A stretch of DNA of 64,000 nt from Nemophila menziesii (Eukaryota > Streptophyta > Magnoliopsida > Boraginales > Hydrophyllaceae). Of this stretch, positions 29,699 to 39,093 are shown in pieces; position 1 is the first letter of the stretch, and the number at the start of each line of letters is the position of its first letter. Made by a program: the position numbers and the translations under genes. Below the pieces are notes generated by a model. That model had not been told where the DNA came from. It did no database searches and was given only the letters and a program-made list of their open reading frames with translations. The stretch lies in contig JARWIR010000039.1 in assembly GCA_029959085.1 (NCBI GenBank), positions 3,410,001 to 3,474,000 on the forward strand. Reading direction: 5' to 3'.

Positions 29699-31448
29699 TG
29701 ATGTCTCCCTTTTTGGTCTAAATATAAGCCCTTCGGAGACATCATTTTAGGATGAAAATGGTCTTTTTATATTGTTTTGTGCTTAAATTTCAATATTACA
29801 CTTTCTCCCCTTGGAATTAGACTATTTGCATTTATAGAGCTTTTGTGCGTTAATTTACTTATTTTTAGTGCAAAGTTAGTAGGTTTATGAATTTCATGAG
29901 AAACCAATCCAAGGAGGAGAAGTGAGAATTAAAGTCTTAGAATATTTCTAGTGTGCTTAGTCGAGTTTCCTGAATTTAAATTGCACTTTATTATTTCTAG
30001 TCTTGATTTATTGATTTATTATTTTATAAAGCATGTGCGGTTTAATTATTTATTTAATGTGAAGCTTTAGAGATAATATGGAAATAAATTAGATGCTTAA
30101 TCAATGCTAAGGAGATAAGGAAATAAGATCTTAAAGAAATCTGGAGATAGAAGGAATTAGAGTCCAACTAGGAAAAGGAAAAGCTGCCTTATGAATCTGA
30201 AATTCCAGCCACGTTTTAAAGATTAGTCCATAACTTATTATTGGCTAGGAATTTGGGTGAGTGGTCTGCTCCAATGGAAATCTCTTTCCGAGACAAGCGG
30301 TTTCATATATTGGAACTCTTCAAACGGATATGTATTGAAAAAGATATGACCAAATCAAATCAGCAGCAGAATCTTACCTTTCCTAGATTTTAGGGCTACG
30401 AATTAAAGAGTCCTTGACTTGTCTTCCACTCCAAGTAATTCGACCTAGCACCTATAAATACCAGCTCTAAACCTTAGAAAATCATCCCTTGGCTGCATAA
30501 GCTTAATATACATTAATAATTCATCATAGAAGCAATCAAGAGGATCTAGAGGAGGAAGAAGCAAGAGCTAGAGCTTAACTACATCAATTCAACACTTCTC
30601 CATCTCTATTCTTTGGGTAATTTAGTATTAGATCTATTTTGTCTATGAGGTATTTCTAAGCTATTTATTCAAGAAGTTTATTTATGCATAATTTCTCTTT
30701 AGGATTGTAATTATATGAACCCTTGATTATTGTTTTTCTGTTTTAATTTGAATCTGGAATTTTAGTATTTAACTGAATTGGTTCTTAATTTCTATTGACT
30801 ATATTCTTGTGCTTGTTCACTATCATTGACGTCGCGAATCAAGGGTAGGTTTTAGTAATTAGGCTATTCACTTTGGTGGGGAAGTGATCGCCTTGACGGG
30901 GGGTTTAATTACAGAAATAGAATATAGACACGTGGTATCCGTTATTTGACCCTGACGGGCTTGACTAACCACGTAGCCAATGAGGTAAAATAGTATTCAT
31001 CTGAAAGTAGCTTATAATCGCCCTGACGGGGTTCGTAATACCGTAGGATAGCTTCCCTGACAGGGGCTAGGAGATAGTAGATTCCCGACTATTGTGAGAT
31101 TTCCCATTCACCCTTATTCTTAGGAATCATAAATTCAATAGGATAGATTCATACTTGCATATCCTTATCTTTCTTGCATAATTATTAATTGTTTATTTTA
31201 TTGTCTATTTTATTTATTTAGTTGATTAGAAAACAAACTCCCTTGCTATTTATGTTTTTATTTAAAGCAATTAAAACTATCTATTCTGATATGGAACACG
31301 AATTTAGAATAACTTCTTAAATCCCTGTGGAGACGATAATCCCGTATTTACTTATCTATTACTTGGTACGACCCGTACACTTGCGGTCTGTGGATCCTTT
31401 ATTCCTTTGCTTTTATTTCATTATTTTATAACACACAAGGACCCACCA
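29699..31448 (+). repeat. NA-2 LTR1
   Basis: A 1750-bp LTR, TGATGTCTCCC...GGACCCACCA. Terminal inverted repeat TGATGTCTCC/GGAGACATCA in the first 55 bases. CCTGACGGG-type words at about 30893, 30952, 31022 and 31060. PBS follows at 31455-31472. Confidence 0.92.
30452..30460 (+). promoter_or_regulatory. NA-2 LTR1 TATA box
   Basis: CTATAAATA. Repeated unchanged in the other LTRs at 36269, 43594, 49413, 56708 and 62534. The most likely core promoter of each copy. Confidence 0.55.
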
Positions 31449-31454
31449 AGTTTT

Positions 31455-31472
31455 TGGCGCCGCTGCCGGGGA
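31455..31472 (+). other. NA-2 A1 primer binding site
   Basis: TGGCGCCGCTGCCGGGGA, tRNA-Asp type with one mismatch. The same site follows each other LTR, at 37279, 44597, 50423, 57711 and 63544. Confidence 0.82.
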
Positions 31473-31578
31473 TTTATAGCGGTTATTTTATTTTGGGTTT
31501 AAGTTAGGTTGGTAGTTTTAGTTGTTTTCAGTTTTACGTTTGTTTTCTTTTAGTCTCTTTTCAGGTTTTTCCTTAGGT

Positions 31579-32790
31579 ATGGAGATTTCCCCCTATCAAG
31601 AGCAAATTCCAACACAGACCTGTTATATACCAGTACAACAATTCATGGATCTAACACGCGGGAGCTTGACAGATCATTATAATAGGCTCAGGAAGTTGGA
31701 GGACTCCCTCAGTTGTTTCATGAAGACCACAGAGGATAACATAATAAAGAGTAATGCGAAAATCGATGCTATCATATCATTAGTGCAAGTCATGCAACAA
31801 AGCCATAAATTAATGGAGCAACGATTGACGCAACTCACAGAAACACTTGAGAAATTACAACAAGTACCATCTATGCAAATGGGCCAAAGTACAAATTTAG
31901 ATGATGAAGCCATTCAAATTGATAGCGATGTTTGGTTTGAAGTAGCTACAGAATTTAGCCTTCAAGAAGAGGAGGAAGTGGAATCGCCACCAGTTGCACC
32001 TAGTGAACTAGAGATTCCAACCATAGAAGAATCAACCACGCTAAGCATAGATGAGTCAATTGTTGGTAATGGAGTCGAAATTGAAATTAAATCTTGTGAA
32101 GGGAAGATGATATCCATGGAAAACCCAGCCAAGCCGCATCTAGAGGAATCAAATATTGAAATCTTGGTTAGAAAAGAGATTGAAGAAGAAGATACTAGGA
32201 TGGATTCACCACCTAGTACTCCATTGATGTCACCTCCTAATCCAATAACGACGAATCATTCAAATGGTGACATCGATAAAGCTTTTGTAGAGGTGTGTAA
32301 AGACAAAACCTACACCCAAATGCTTGAAAGTAATACAAAAGAACTCACACCACAACAAGTAGTCACAGAAGATATTCCGGAAACAAAGGAGAATGCGAGT
32401 GTAGAGATCGAGGTTGAAGACGTGGCCCTCATAACAAAAGCAAGTTCTGAAACATCCCTTGTTTTAGACAAAATTCTAGAGGAAGAGCCACTTGAGTTCC
32501 CCATTATTCCAGAAGTATCTAACGAGGTTAAAGAGAAGGACCACCACCATGAACCTGTGAAGAAGAAAGCTAAAGATGAGTTTGGGGTCGGAACCACGGT
32601 TGCTTGGAAGGCCTCCAAACAAGAGAATAGACCACGAGGTTTAAAAAATGAGTGGATGGGACCATTTGTTGTTACTCGAGTAGTGACACCAAAATTAATA
32701 GAGATACAACCTTCGAAAGGTCAAAGGACGCGAATTGTAGACATACATAACCTCACCCACTGCTGGGGAGGCTACATAATCAAGGGATAA
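31579..32790 (+). CDS. NA-2 A1 ORF: coiled coil + acidic linker + integrase-CTD-like domain
   Basis: A 403-codon intact ORF and the only one in this element. ATG 31579 is the first ATG after the PBS (about 106 nt on, the same distance as gag in E-right); the open frame upstream has only TTG. Residues about 35-94 (NRLRKLEDSL..., VMQQSHKLMEQRLTQL) show heptads. Residues about 105-330 are acidic, Ser/Thr/Pro/Glu-rich and probably disordered. Residues about 337-403 (VGTTVAWK..., EWMGPFVVTRV, KLIEIQPS, QRTRIVDIHNL) align by eye with the integrase C-terminal SH3-like domain of E-right (GGPYIVTKV, AIEIEHP, QRTFMVNGQRL). No capsid, knuckle, protease, RT or catalytic integrase. It may derive from the gag coiled coil joined to the pol end. 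Possible roles are helping in trans packaging, cDNA binding or targeting; none is shown. Confidence 0.8.
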   Translation: MEISPYQEQIPTQTCYIPVQQFMDLTRGSLTDHYNRLRKLEDSLSCFMKTTEDNIIKSNAKIDAIISLVQVMQQSHKLMEQRLTQLTETLEKLQQVPSMQMGQSTNLDDEAIQIDSDVWFEVATEFSLQEEEEVESPPVAPSELEIPTIEESTTLSIDESIVGNGVEIEIKSCEGKMISMENPAKPHLEESNIEILVRKEIEEEDTRMDSPPSTPLMSPPNPITTNHSNGDIDKAFVEVCKDKTYTQMLESNTKELTPQQVVTEDIPETKENASVEIEVEDVALITKASSETSLVLDKILEEEPLEFPIIPEVSNEVKEKDHHHEPVKKKAKDEFGVGTTVAWKASKQENRPRGLKNEWMGPFVVTRVVTPKLIEIQPSKGQRTRIVDIHNLTHCWGGYIIKG

Positions 32791-33020
32791 TGGAGGTAAC
32801 CCGTCAAACTTTAAATGACGTTAAATAAAAGTGCTCTTGGGAGACACCCCAAGCTTTAATTGCTTTCTTAGTTTAGTTAGTTTTAGTGTATATTATTTAG
32901 TTACGCATTTTTTTTAGTTAATATTGCATATTTGAGAAAGGTATTCGTGTTTTTGATGCTCAGGAATTGGAGAAATCGAGTTAGGGACGCGAGAAAAAAA
33001 ATTTCGGAGCAAAGAAATAA
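32791..33020 (+). other. NA-2 A1 post-ORF spacer
   Basis: GACGTTAAATAAAAGTGC then the TTGGGAGACA box (32837-32846), matching the post-pol segment of the autonomous elements. This shows that the ORF end corresponds to the old pol end. Confidence 0.6.
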
Positions 33021-33024
33021 CCTG

Positions 33025-33272
33025 TGCGGACTACCCCCGCGGTGTACCCTTACACCGCAGCCATGGTCCGCAGGGTAAAAACCCGTACCACGGGTTGGAG
33101 CGCGGGTTTTATCCAGAACCGAGAAATTTTGACCCCGCGGACTACCCCCATGCACCGCACCATGGTCCGCACGGTTAAAACCCGTGCCACAGGGTAGATC
33201 CACGGGTATTTTGACGAAGAAGGTGCGGAGTACCCCTGCGGTACATCCCCTGCACCGTACCATGGTCCGCAC
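33025..33272 (+). repeat. NA-2 A1 GC-rich hairpin array
   Basis: Three hairpins. 33025-33072 has outer arms TGCGGAC/GTCCGCA and an inner perfect GCGGTGTA-CCCT-TACACCGC. 33137-33170 has arms GCGGAC/GTCCGC. 33223-33272 has arms GTGCGGA/TCCGCAC. Each has CCATGGTCCGC on its right arm; ACCCGT...ACGGGT words lie between. Function unknown. Confidence 0.8.
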
Positions 33273-35484
33273 GAAACCGCTGGAGAGAGAAAGAAACGAG
33301 ATTCAAGTGTATAAATGAGGTATTAAGCCATTATTCCGAATTTTATAAACCTCGAGCCTCTTTCTCTTCTCCAAACCTCTCCCAACTCCATTAAAGCTCA
33401 TTCAAACCTTCACCAACCATCAAAACACAACCAAATCACCATGAATTCAAATCTAAATCCTTCCCTATATCATTACAAAGAAGTTTTAATCACCCAAATC
33501 GTATCAAAACGCCTAGAACCCAAGAATCAAAACCATGAATTTTAAAATATTTTTCCATAAATCCTTAAACCCATATCACCAAAGCTTGATTCAATCTTAC
33601 CCACATAGAGAATTATCATTCTAAGACCTTTCCTAATTCAAATAAAGCTTGTTCCACCTATAATCAAGAGTTCAAATTTCAAAAATGTTCAAAGCTTTGA
33701 GTTGGGGGTCAAGAGATGATAAAGAGATGATAGAGATTTTATCAAGTGTAAGGGAGATGAAGTATCAAGGCAAGGTATTGGGTGAAAAGTTGGAAGAAGA
33801 TATACAAGAGATTTCTAGAGTGTGATTGATTGGGATAGAGCGAAAGAGGATGTAAGGGATAGCGAAATTGGTGATACATAGAGTTTTACATACAAGGAAA
33901 TCATTGCACCCTATCTTGGGTATTAATCAAGCGAGGCAATTGCCTCGAAGAGTATGTTTTCTTTCTTCCTTACCACTTCTCTATATGCACTATTTGCTAT
34001 TTTTATTTTATTGAGTCTTTTCGAGTCGTGGGGACACGACTCATTTTTGAGTTGGGGGTGGGGATTCGTTGTCCCTCATCTCCATTTTTATGTGATTTAT
34101 TGTTTTTTTTAGAGAAATTTGAGAAATTTGAAATTTTTTTAAGAGATGGATTAGATGTGGAATGTGTTTAATAGCTTGAAAGCATAAGCTTAGTAAGTTG
34201 ATGATAGAAAGTAGTACGTTTATGAGCTGCTTTATTTTGTATGCTTTGAGTATTTGCAGGAAAACACACATTGATAGTAAAGAAAAGATTAGTTAGCAAT
34301 GCGATAGAAAGTATGTTCGATCTCAGGGAACCATGAGTGGTGTGTAGGCCGTGAGATCCAAGCTAGTTGATGAACCCATTTAATGAACGTGCTAAAGGTA
34401 AGAGAATGACAAAATTGCATAGTTTAGAAAGTGATTAAGGCGGTTCTTTCATAAGCCCCTTGTTGCCTTTTAGCCTGCTGTCCATTTTATTATTATATAT
34501 CCTTCTCAGCCCCTTCAAGCCTTTCTAAAGCCTTTTTATTAGCCACATTATAAGCCATATCCCTTTAGTTTATTATGCATTTCCATATGACCCGCACTCG
34601 AATCGCGATGCATAGACAATTGTTTTAGAGCTTGAGTTTGGGTGGTGGGTCCACCATTATGGGAAATATTATTGGGTTGGGATTTTTTTGAGCTTATTAA
34701 GTGTGCTCTGTTCTATATATTGATGATGATTCACAGGTTTATTATATTGTAACCCTTTGCCGGGGTAATAGTAAATGAAAAAGAAGCTAAAAAGCTAAGT
34801 TATGAAAAGGCATAATTTATGAAATATAGTGTGATATCTCAACATCAAAAAGAGGATCATAGCTATACAAAAGCAGAAAAAAATTGATATGAAAAGAATA
34901 TATATTTGGACTGGCAAAGAGGAATTTTTATGAGAACATCTTTATGCATTAATTGGGTTATTGGGGATGCTAATTTGTGCATCAAGGAATTCATTGGGTT
35001 GAGTGAGAATGTTTTACGAGAGTAACTCAAGCTCTAGGGAGATTCGTTGATGGCTAGTGAGGAGAGAGCCAAAAGCTCACTCTAAATTATCCAAATATAC
35101 TTATCATACCGTCCCTAAGCCAACATTACAACCCTAAAGACCTTTTGATTCTTTGCTATGTAATCTAGAAGTGATTGAGCCGTTAGAGATTAGTTAAGTG
35201 GATATTTGGATACTATTGAAGTTCGATGAACAATCTATAGCCTCCTTGGTGAACTGAGTAAAGATCCTCTCCTTCTTACATTGCGAAACTAATCTAATCT
35301 TGAATTCAAGCCGTGTTGATTGTAGATATGACAAGTGTGCAGGTATGTAGTTCGTAAATATTATTGCATGAAATTTTCTAAATAGTTGCTTTGAGTTTAT
35401 TGTATATATTTTGCTATCTTCTTCTCCTCAGTGCTTAATTGACTTAGCTGATATTTAGAGACTTCCCTATGTTTTTATTTTTTA
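33273..35484 (+). other. NA-2 A1 leader-like region and 3' UTR
   Basis: TATA-like TATAAAT (33310-33316), then a G-poor leader-like stretch to about 33690, the PPT-like box GAGTTGGGGGTC (33699-33710) and an ATG followed by only three codons, so the 3' ORF seen in E-right is gone. Then the GGGA hairpin (34023-34042), PPT-like boxes (34049-34063 and 34634-34651), GACCCGCACTCGAATCGC, TAACCCTTTGCCGGGG and AGTGAG...CTCACT (35056-35081). No credible coding sequence. Confidence 0.6.
34023..34042 (+). other. NA-2 A1 hairpin with GGGA tetraloop
   Basis: GAGTCGTG-GGGA-CACGACTC, perfect 8-bp stem. Copies at 39834 (B1), 47165 (A2), 52948 (B2) and 60279 (A3, with one stem mismatch). Confidence 0.65.
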
Positions 35485-35520
35485 TTGTATCGGGAGGATA
35501 CAAGTTTGAGTTGGGGGTCT
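35485..35520 (+). other. NA-2 A1 polypurine tract and upstream hairpin
   Basis: TTGTATC-GGGAG-GATACAA (35485-35503; 7-bp stem, the eighth pair lost by C to G), then GTTTGAGTTGGGGGTCT abutting LTR2. Confidence 0.72.
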
Positions 35521-37272
35521 TCATGTCTCCCTTTTTGGTCTAAATATAAGCCCTTAGGAGACATCATTTTAGGATGAAAATGGTCTTTTTATATTGACTT
35601 TTGTGCTTAAATTGCAATATTACACTTTCTCCCCTTGGAATTAGACTATTTGCATTTATAGAGCTTTTGTGCGTTAATTTACTTATTTTTAGTGCAAAGT
35701 TAGTAGGTTTATGAATTTCATGAGAAACCAATCCAAGGAGGAGAAGTGATAATTAAAGTCTTAGAATATTTCTAGTGTGCTTAGTCGAGTTTCCTGAATT
35801 TAAATTGCACTTTCTTATTTCTAGTCTTGATTTATTGATTTATTATTTAATAAAGCATATGCGATTTAATTATTTATTTAATGTGAAGCTTTAGAGATAA
35901 TATGGAAATAAATTAGATGCTAAATCAATGCTAAGGAGATAAGGAAAGAAGATCTTAAAGAAATCTGGAGATAGAATGAATTAGAGTCCAACTAGGAAAA
36001 GGAAAAGCTGCCTTATGAATCTGAAATTCCAGCCACGTTTTAAAGATCAGTCCATAACTTATGATTTGCTAAGAATTTGGGCGAGTGGTCTGCACCAATG
36101 GAAAGCTCTTTCCGAGACAAGCGGTTTCATATATTGGAACTCCACAAACGGATATGTATTGAAAAAGATATGACCAAATCAAATCAGCAGCTACCTTTCC
36201 TAGATTTTAGGGCTACGAATTAAAGAGTCCTTGACTTGTCTTCCACTCCAAGTAATTCGACCTAGCACCTATAAATACCAGCTCTAAACCTTAGAAAATC
36301 ATCCCTTGGCTGCATAAACTTAATATACATTAATAATTCATCATAGAAGCAATCAAGAGGATCTAGAGGAGGAAGAAGCAAGAGCTAGAGTTTAACTACA
36401 TCAATTCAACACTTCTCCATCTCTATTCTTTGGGTAATTTAGTATTAGATCTATTTTGTCTATGAGGTATTTCTAAGCTATTTATTCAAGAAGTTTATTT
36501 ATGCATAATTTCTCTTTAGGATTGTAATTATATGAACCTTTGATTATTGTTTTTCTGTTTTAATTTGAATCTGGAATTTTAGTATTTAACTAAATTGGTT
36601 CTTAATTTCCATTGACTATATTCTTGTGCTTGTTCACTATCATTGACGTCGCGAATCAAGGGTAGGTTTTAGTAATTAGGCTATTCACTTTGGTGGGGAA
36701 GTGATCGCCTTGACGGGGGGTTTAATTACAGAAATAGAATATAGACGCGTTGTATCCGTTATTTGACCCTGACGGGCTTGACTAACCACGTACCAATGAG
36801 GTAGAATAGTATTCATCTGAAAGTAGCTTATAATCGCCCTGACGGGGTTTGTAATACCGTAGTATAGCTTCTAGGTCCACCCTGACAGGGGCTAGGAGAT
36901 AGTAGATTCCCGACTATTGTGAGATTTCCCATTCACCCTTATTCTTAGGAATCATAGATTCAATATGATTGATTCATACTTGCATATCCTTATCTTTCTT
37001 GCATAATTATTAATTGTTTATTTTATTGTCTATTTTATTTATTTAGTTGATTAGAAAACAAACTCCCTTGCTATTTATCTTTTTATTTAAAGCAATTAAA
37101 ACTATCTATTCTGATATGGAACACGAATTTAGAATAACTTCTTAAATCCCTGGGAGACGATAATCCCGTATTTACTTATCTATTACTTGGTACGACCCGT
37201 ACACTTGCGGTCTGTGGATCCTTTATTCTTTTGCTTTTATTTCATTATTTTATAACACACAAGGACCCACCA
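35521..37272 (+). repeat. NA-2 LTR2 (B type)
   Basis: A 1752-bp LTR starting TCATGTCTCCC instead of TGATG, so the usual terminal TG is lost. It lacks the AGAATCT stretch near 36190 that the A-type LTRs have. TATA box at 36269, PBS at 37279-37296. Confidence 0.9.
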
Positions 37273-37402
37273 AGTTTTTGGCGCCGCTGCCGGGGATTTA
37301 TAGCGGTTATTTTATTTTGTGTTTAAGTTAGGTTGGTAGTTTTAGTTGTTTTCAGTTTTACGTTTGTTTTCTTTTAGTCTCTTTTCAGGTTTTTCCTTAG
37401 GT

Positions 37403-38614
37403 ATGGAGATTTCCCCCTATCAAGAGCAAATTCCAACACAGACCTGTTATATACCAGTACAACAATTCATGGATCTAACACGCGGAAGCTTGACAGATCA
37501 TTATAATAGGCTCAGGAAGTTGGAGGACTCCCTCAGTTGTTTCATGAAGACCACAGAGGATAACATAATAAAGAGTAATGCAAAAATCGATGATATCATA
37601 TCATTAGTGCAAGTCATGCAACAAAGCCATAAATTAATGGAGCAACGATTGACGCAACTCACAGAAACAATTGAGAAATTACAACAAGTATCATCTATGC
37701 AAATGGGCCAAAGTACAAATTTAGATGATGAAGCCATTCAAATTGATAGCGATGTTTAGTTCGAAGTAGCTACAGAATTTAGCCTTCAAGAAGAGGAGGA
37801 AGTGGAATCGCCACCAGTTGCACCTAGTGAACTAGAGATTCCAACCATAGAAGAATCAACCACGCTAAGCATAGATGAGTCAATTTTTGGTAATGGAGTC
37901 GAAATTGAAATTAAATCTTGTGAAGGGAAGATGATATCCATGAAAAACCCAGCCAATCCGCATCTAGAGGAATCAAATATTGAAATCTTGGTTAGAAAAG
38001 AGATTGAAGAAGAAGATACTAGGATGGATTCACCACCTAGTACTCCATTGATGTCACCTCCCAATCCAATAACGACCAATCATTCAAATGGTGACATCGA
38101 TAAAGCTTTTGTAGAGGTGTGTAAAGACAAAACCTACACCCAAATGCTTGAAAGTAATACAAAAGAACTCACACCGCAACAAGCAGACACAGAAGATATT
38201 CCGGAAACAAAGGAGAATGCGAGTGTAGAGATCGAGGTTGTAGACGTGGCCCTCATAACAAAAGCAAGTTCTGAAACATCCCTTGTTTTAGACAAAATTC
38301 TAGGGGAAGAGACACTTGAGTTCCCCATTATTCCAGAAGTATCTAACGAGGTTAAAGAGAAGGACCACCACCATGAACCTGTGAAGAAGAAAGCTAAAGA
38401 TGAGTTTGGGGTCGGAACCACGGTTGCTTGGAAGGCCTCCAAACAAGAGAATAGACCACGAGGTTTCAAAAATGAGTGGATGGGACCATTTGTTGTTACT
38501 CGAGTAGTGACACCAAAATTAATAGAGATACAACCTTCGAAAGGTCAAAGGACGCGAATTGTAGACATACATAACCTCACCCACTGCTGGGGAGGCTACA
38601 TAATCAAGGGATAA
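37403..38614 (+). pseudogene. NA-2 B1 ORF with premature stop
   Basis: Same ORF as A1, but codon 119 is TAG (37757-37759), where A copies have TGG (Trp). The rest of the frame is open to 38614 and still carries the acidic linker and the integrase-CTD-like end, with a few amino-acid changes (e.g. VVTEDIP to ADTEDIP). Only a 118-residue coiled-coil fragment would be made unless an internal start or readthrough is used. B2 shares the lesion, so the stop came before the array expanded. Confidence 0.88.
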
Positions 38615-38843
38615 TGGAGGTAACTTGTCAAACTTTAAATGACGTTAAATAAAAATGCTCTTGGGAGACACCCCAAGCTTTAATTGCTTTCTTAGTTTAG
38701 TTTTTTAGTGTATATTATTTAGTTACGCATTTTTTTAGTTAATATTGCATATTTGAGAAAGGTATTCGTGTTTTTGATGCTCAGGAATTGGAGAAATCGA
38801 GTTAGGGACGCGAGAAAAAAAAATTCAGAGCAAAGAAATAACC

Positions 38844-39093
38844 TGCGCGGACTACCCCCGCGGTGTACCCTTACACTGTAACCATGGTCCGCAGGGTAAA
38901 AACCCGAACCACGGGTTGGAGCGCGGGTTTTATCCAGAACCGAGAAATTTTGACCCCGCGGACTACCCCCCTGCACCGCACCATGGTCCGCACAGTTAAA
39001 ACCCGTGCCACAGGGTAGATCCACGGGTATTTTGACGAAGAAGGTGCGGAGTACCCCTGCGGTACATCCCCTGCACCGCACCATGGTCCGCAC
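38844..39093 (+). repeat. NA-2 B1 GC-rich hairpin array
   Basis: Same three-hairpin plan as A1. The inner arm of the first hairpin is weakened here (TACACTGTAA instead of TACACCGCAG). Confidence 0.75.

Noticed and set aside
31522..31578. N-terminal extension of the NA-2 ORF (19 codons)
   Set aside because: The open frame here starts at TTG, not ATG. The first ATG is 31579, at the same distance from the PBS as the gag start in E-right.
32901..33272. Minus-strand 123-codon ORF over the hairpin array, with copies at 38719, 46043, 51863 and 59157
   Set aside because: It exists because GC-rich repeats have few stops; its repeated GGSPRG-like peptides simply translate the hairpin units.
33441..33545. 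34-codon ORF in the NA-2 leader-like region (MNSNLNPSLYH...)
   Set aside because: Open in the A and B copies, but these are near-identical duplicates and I see no counterpart in the other families. It could be an upstream ORF, but this is not supported.
34041..34271. Minus-strand 76-codon ORF, repeated at 47183 and 60297
   Set aside because: It lies over the conserved GGGA hairpin and 3' UTR on the opposite strand, has a low-complexity composition, and is absent from the B copies; it is repeated only because the array is.
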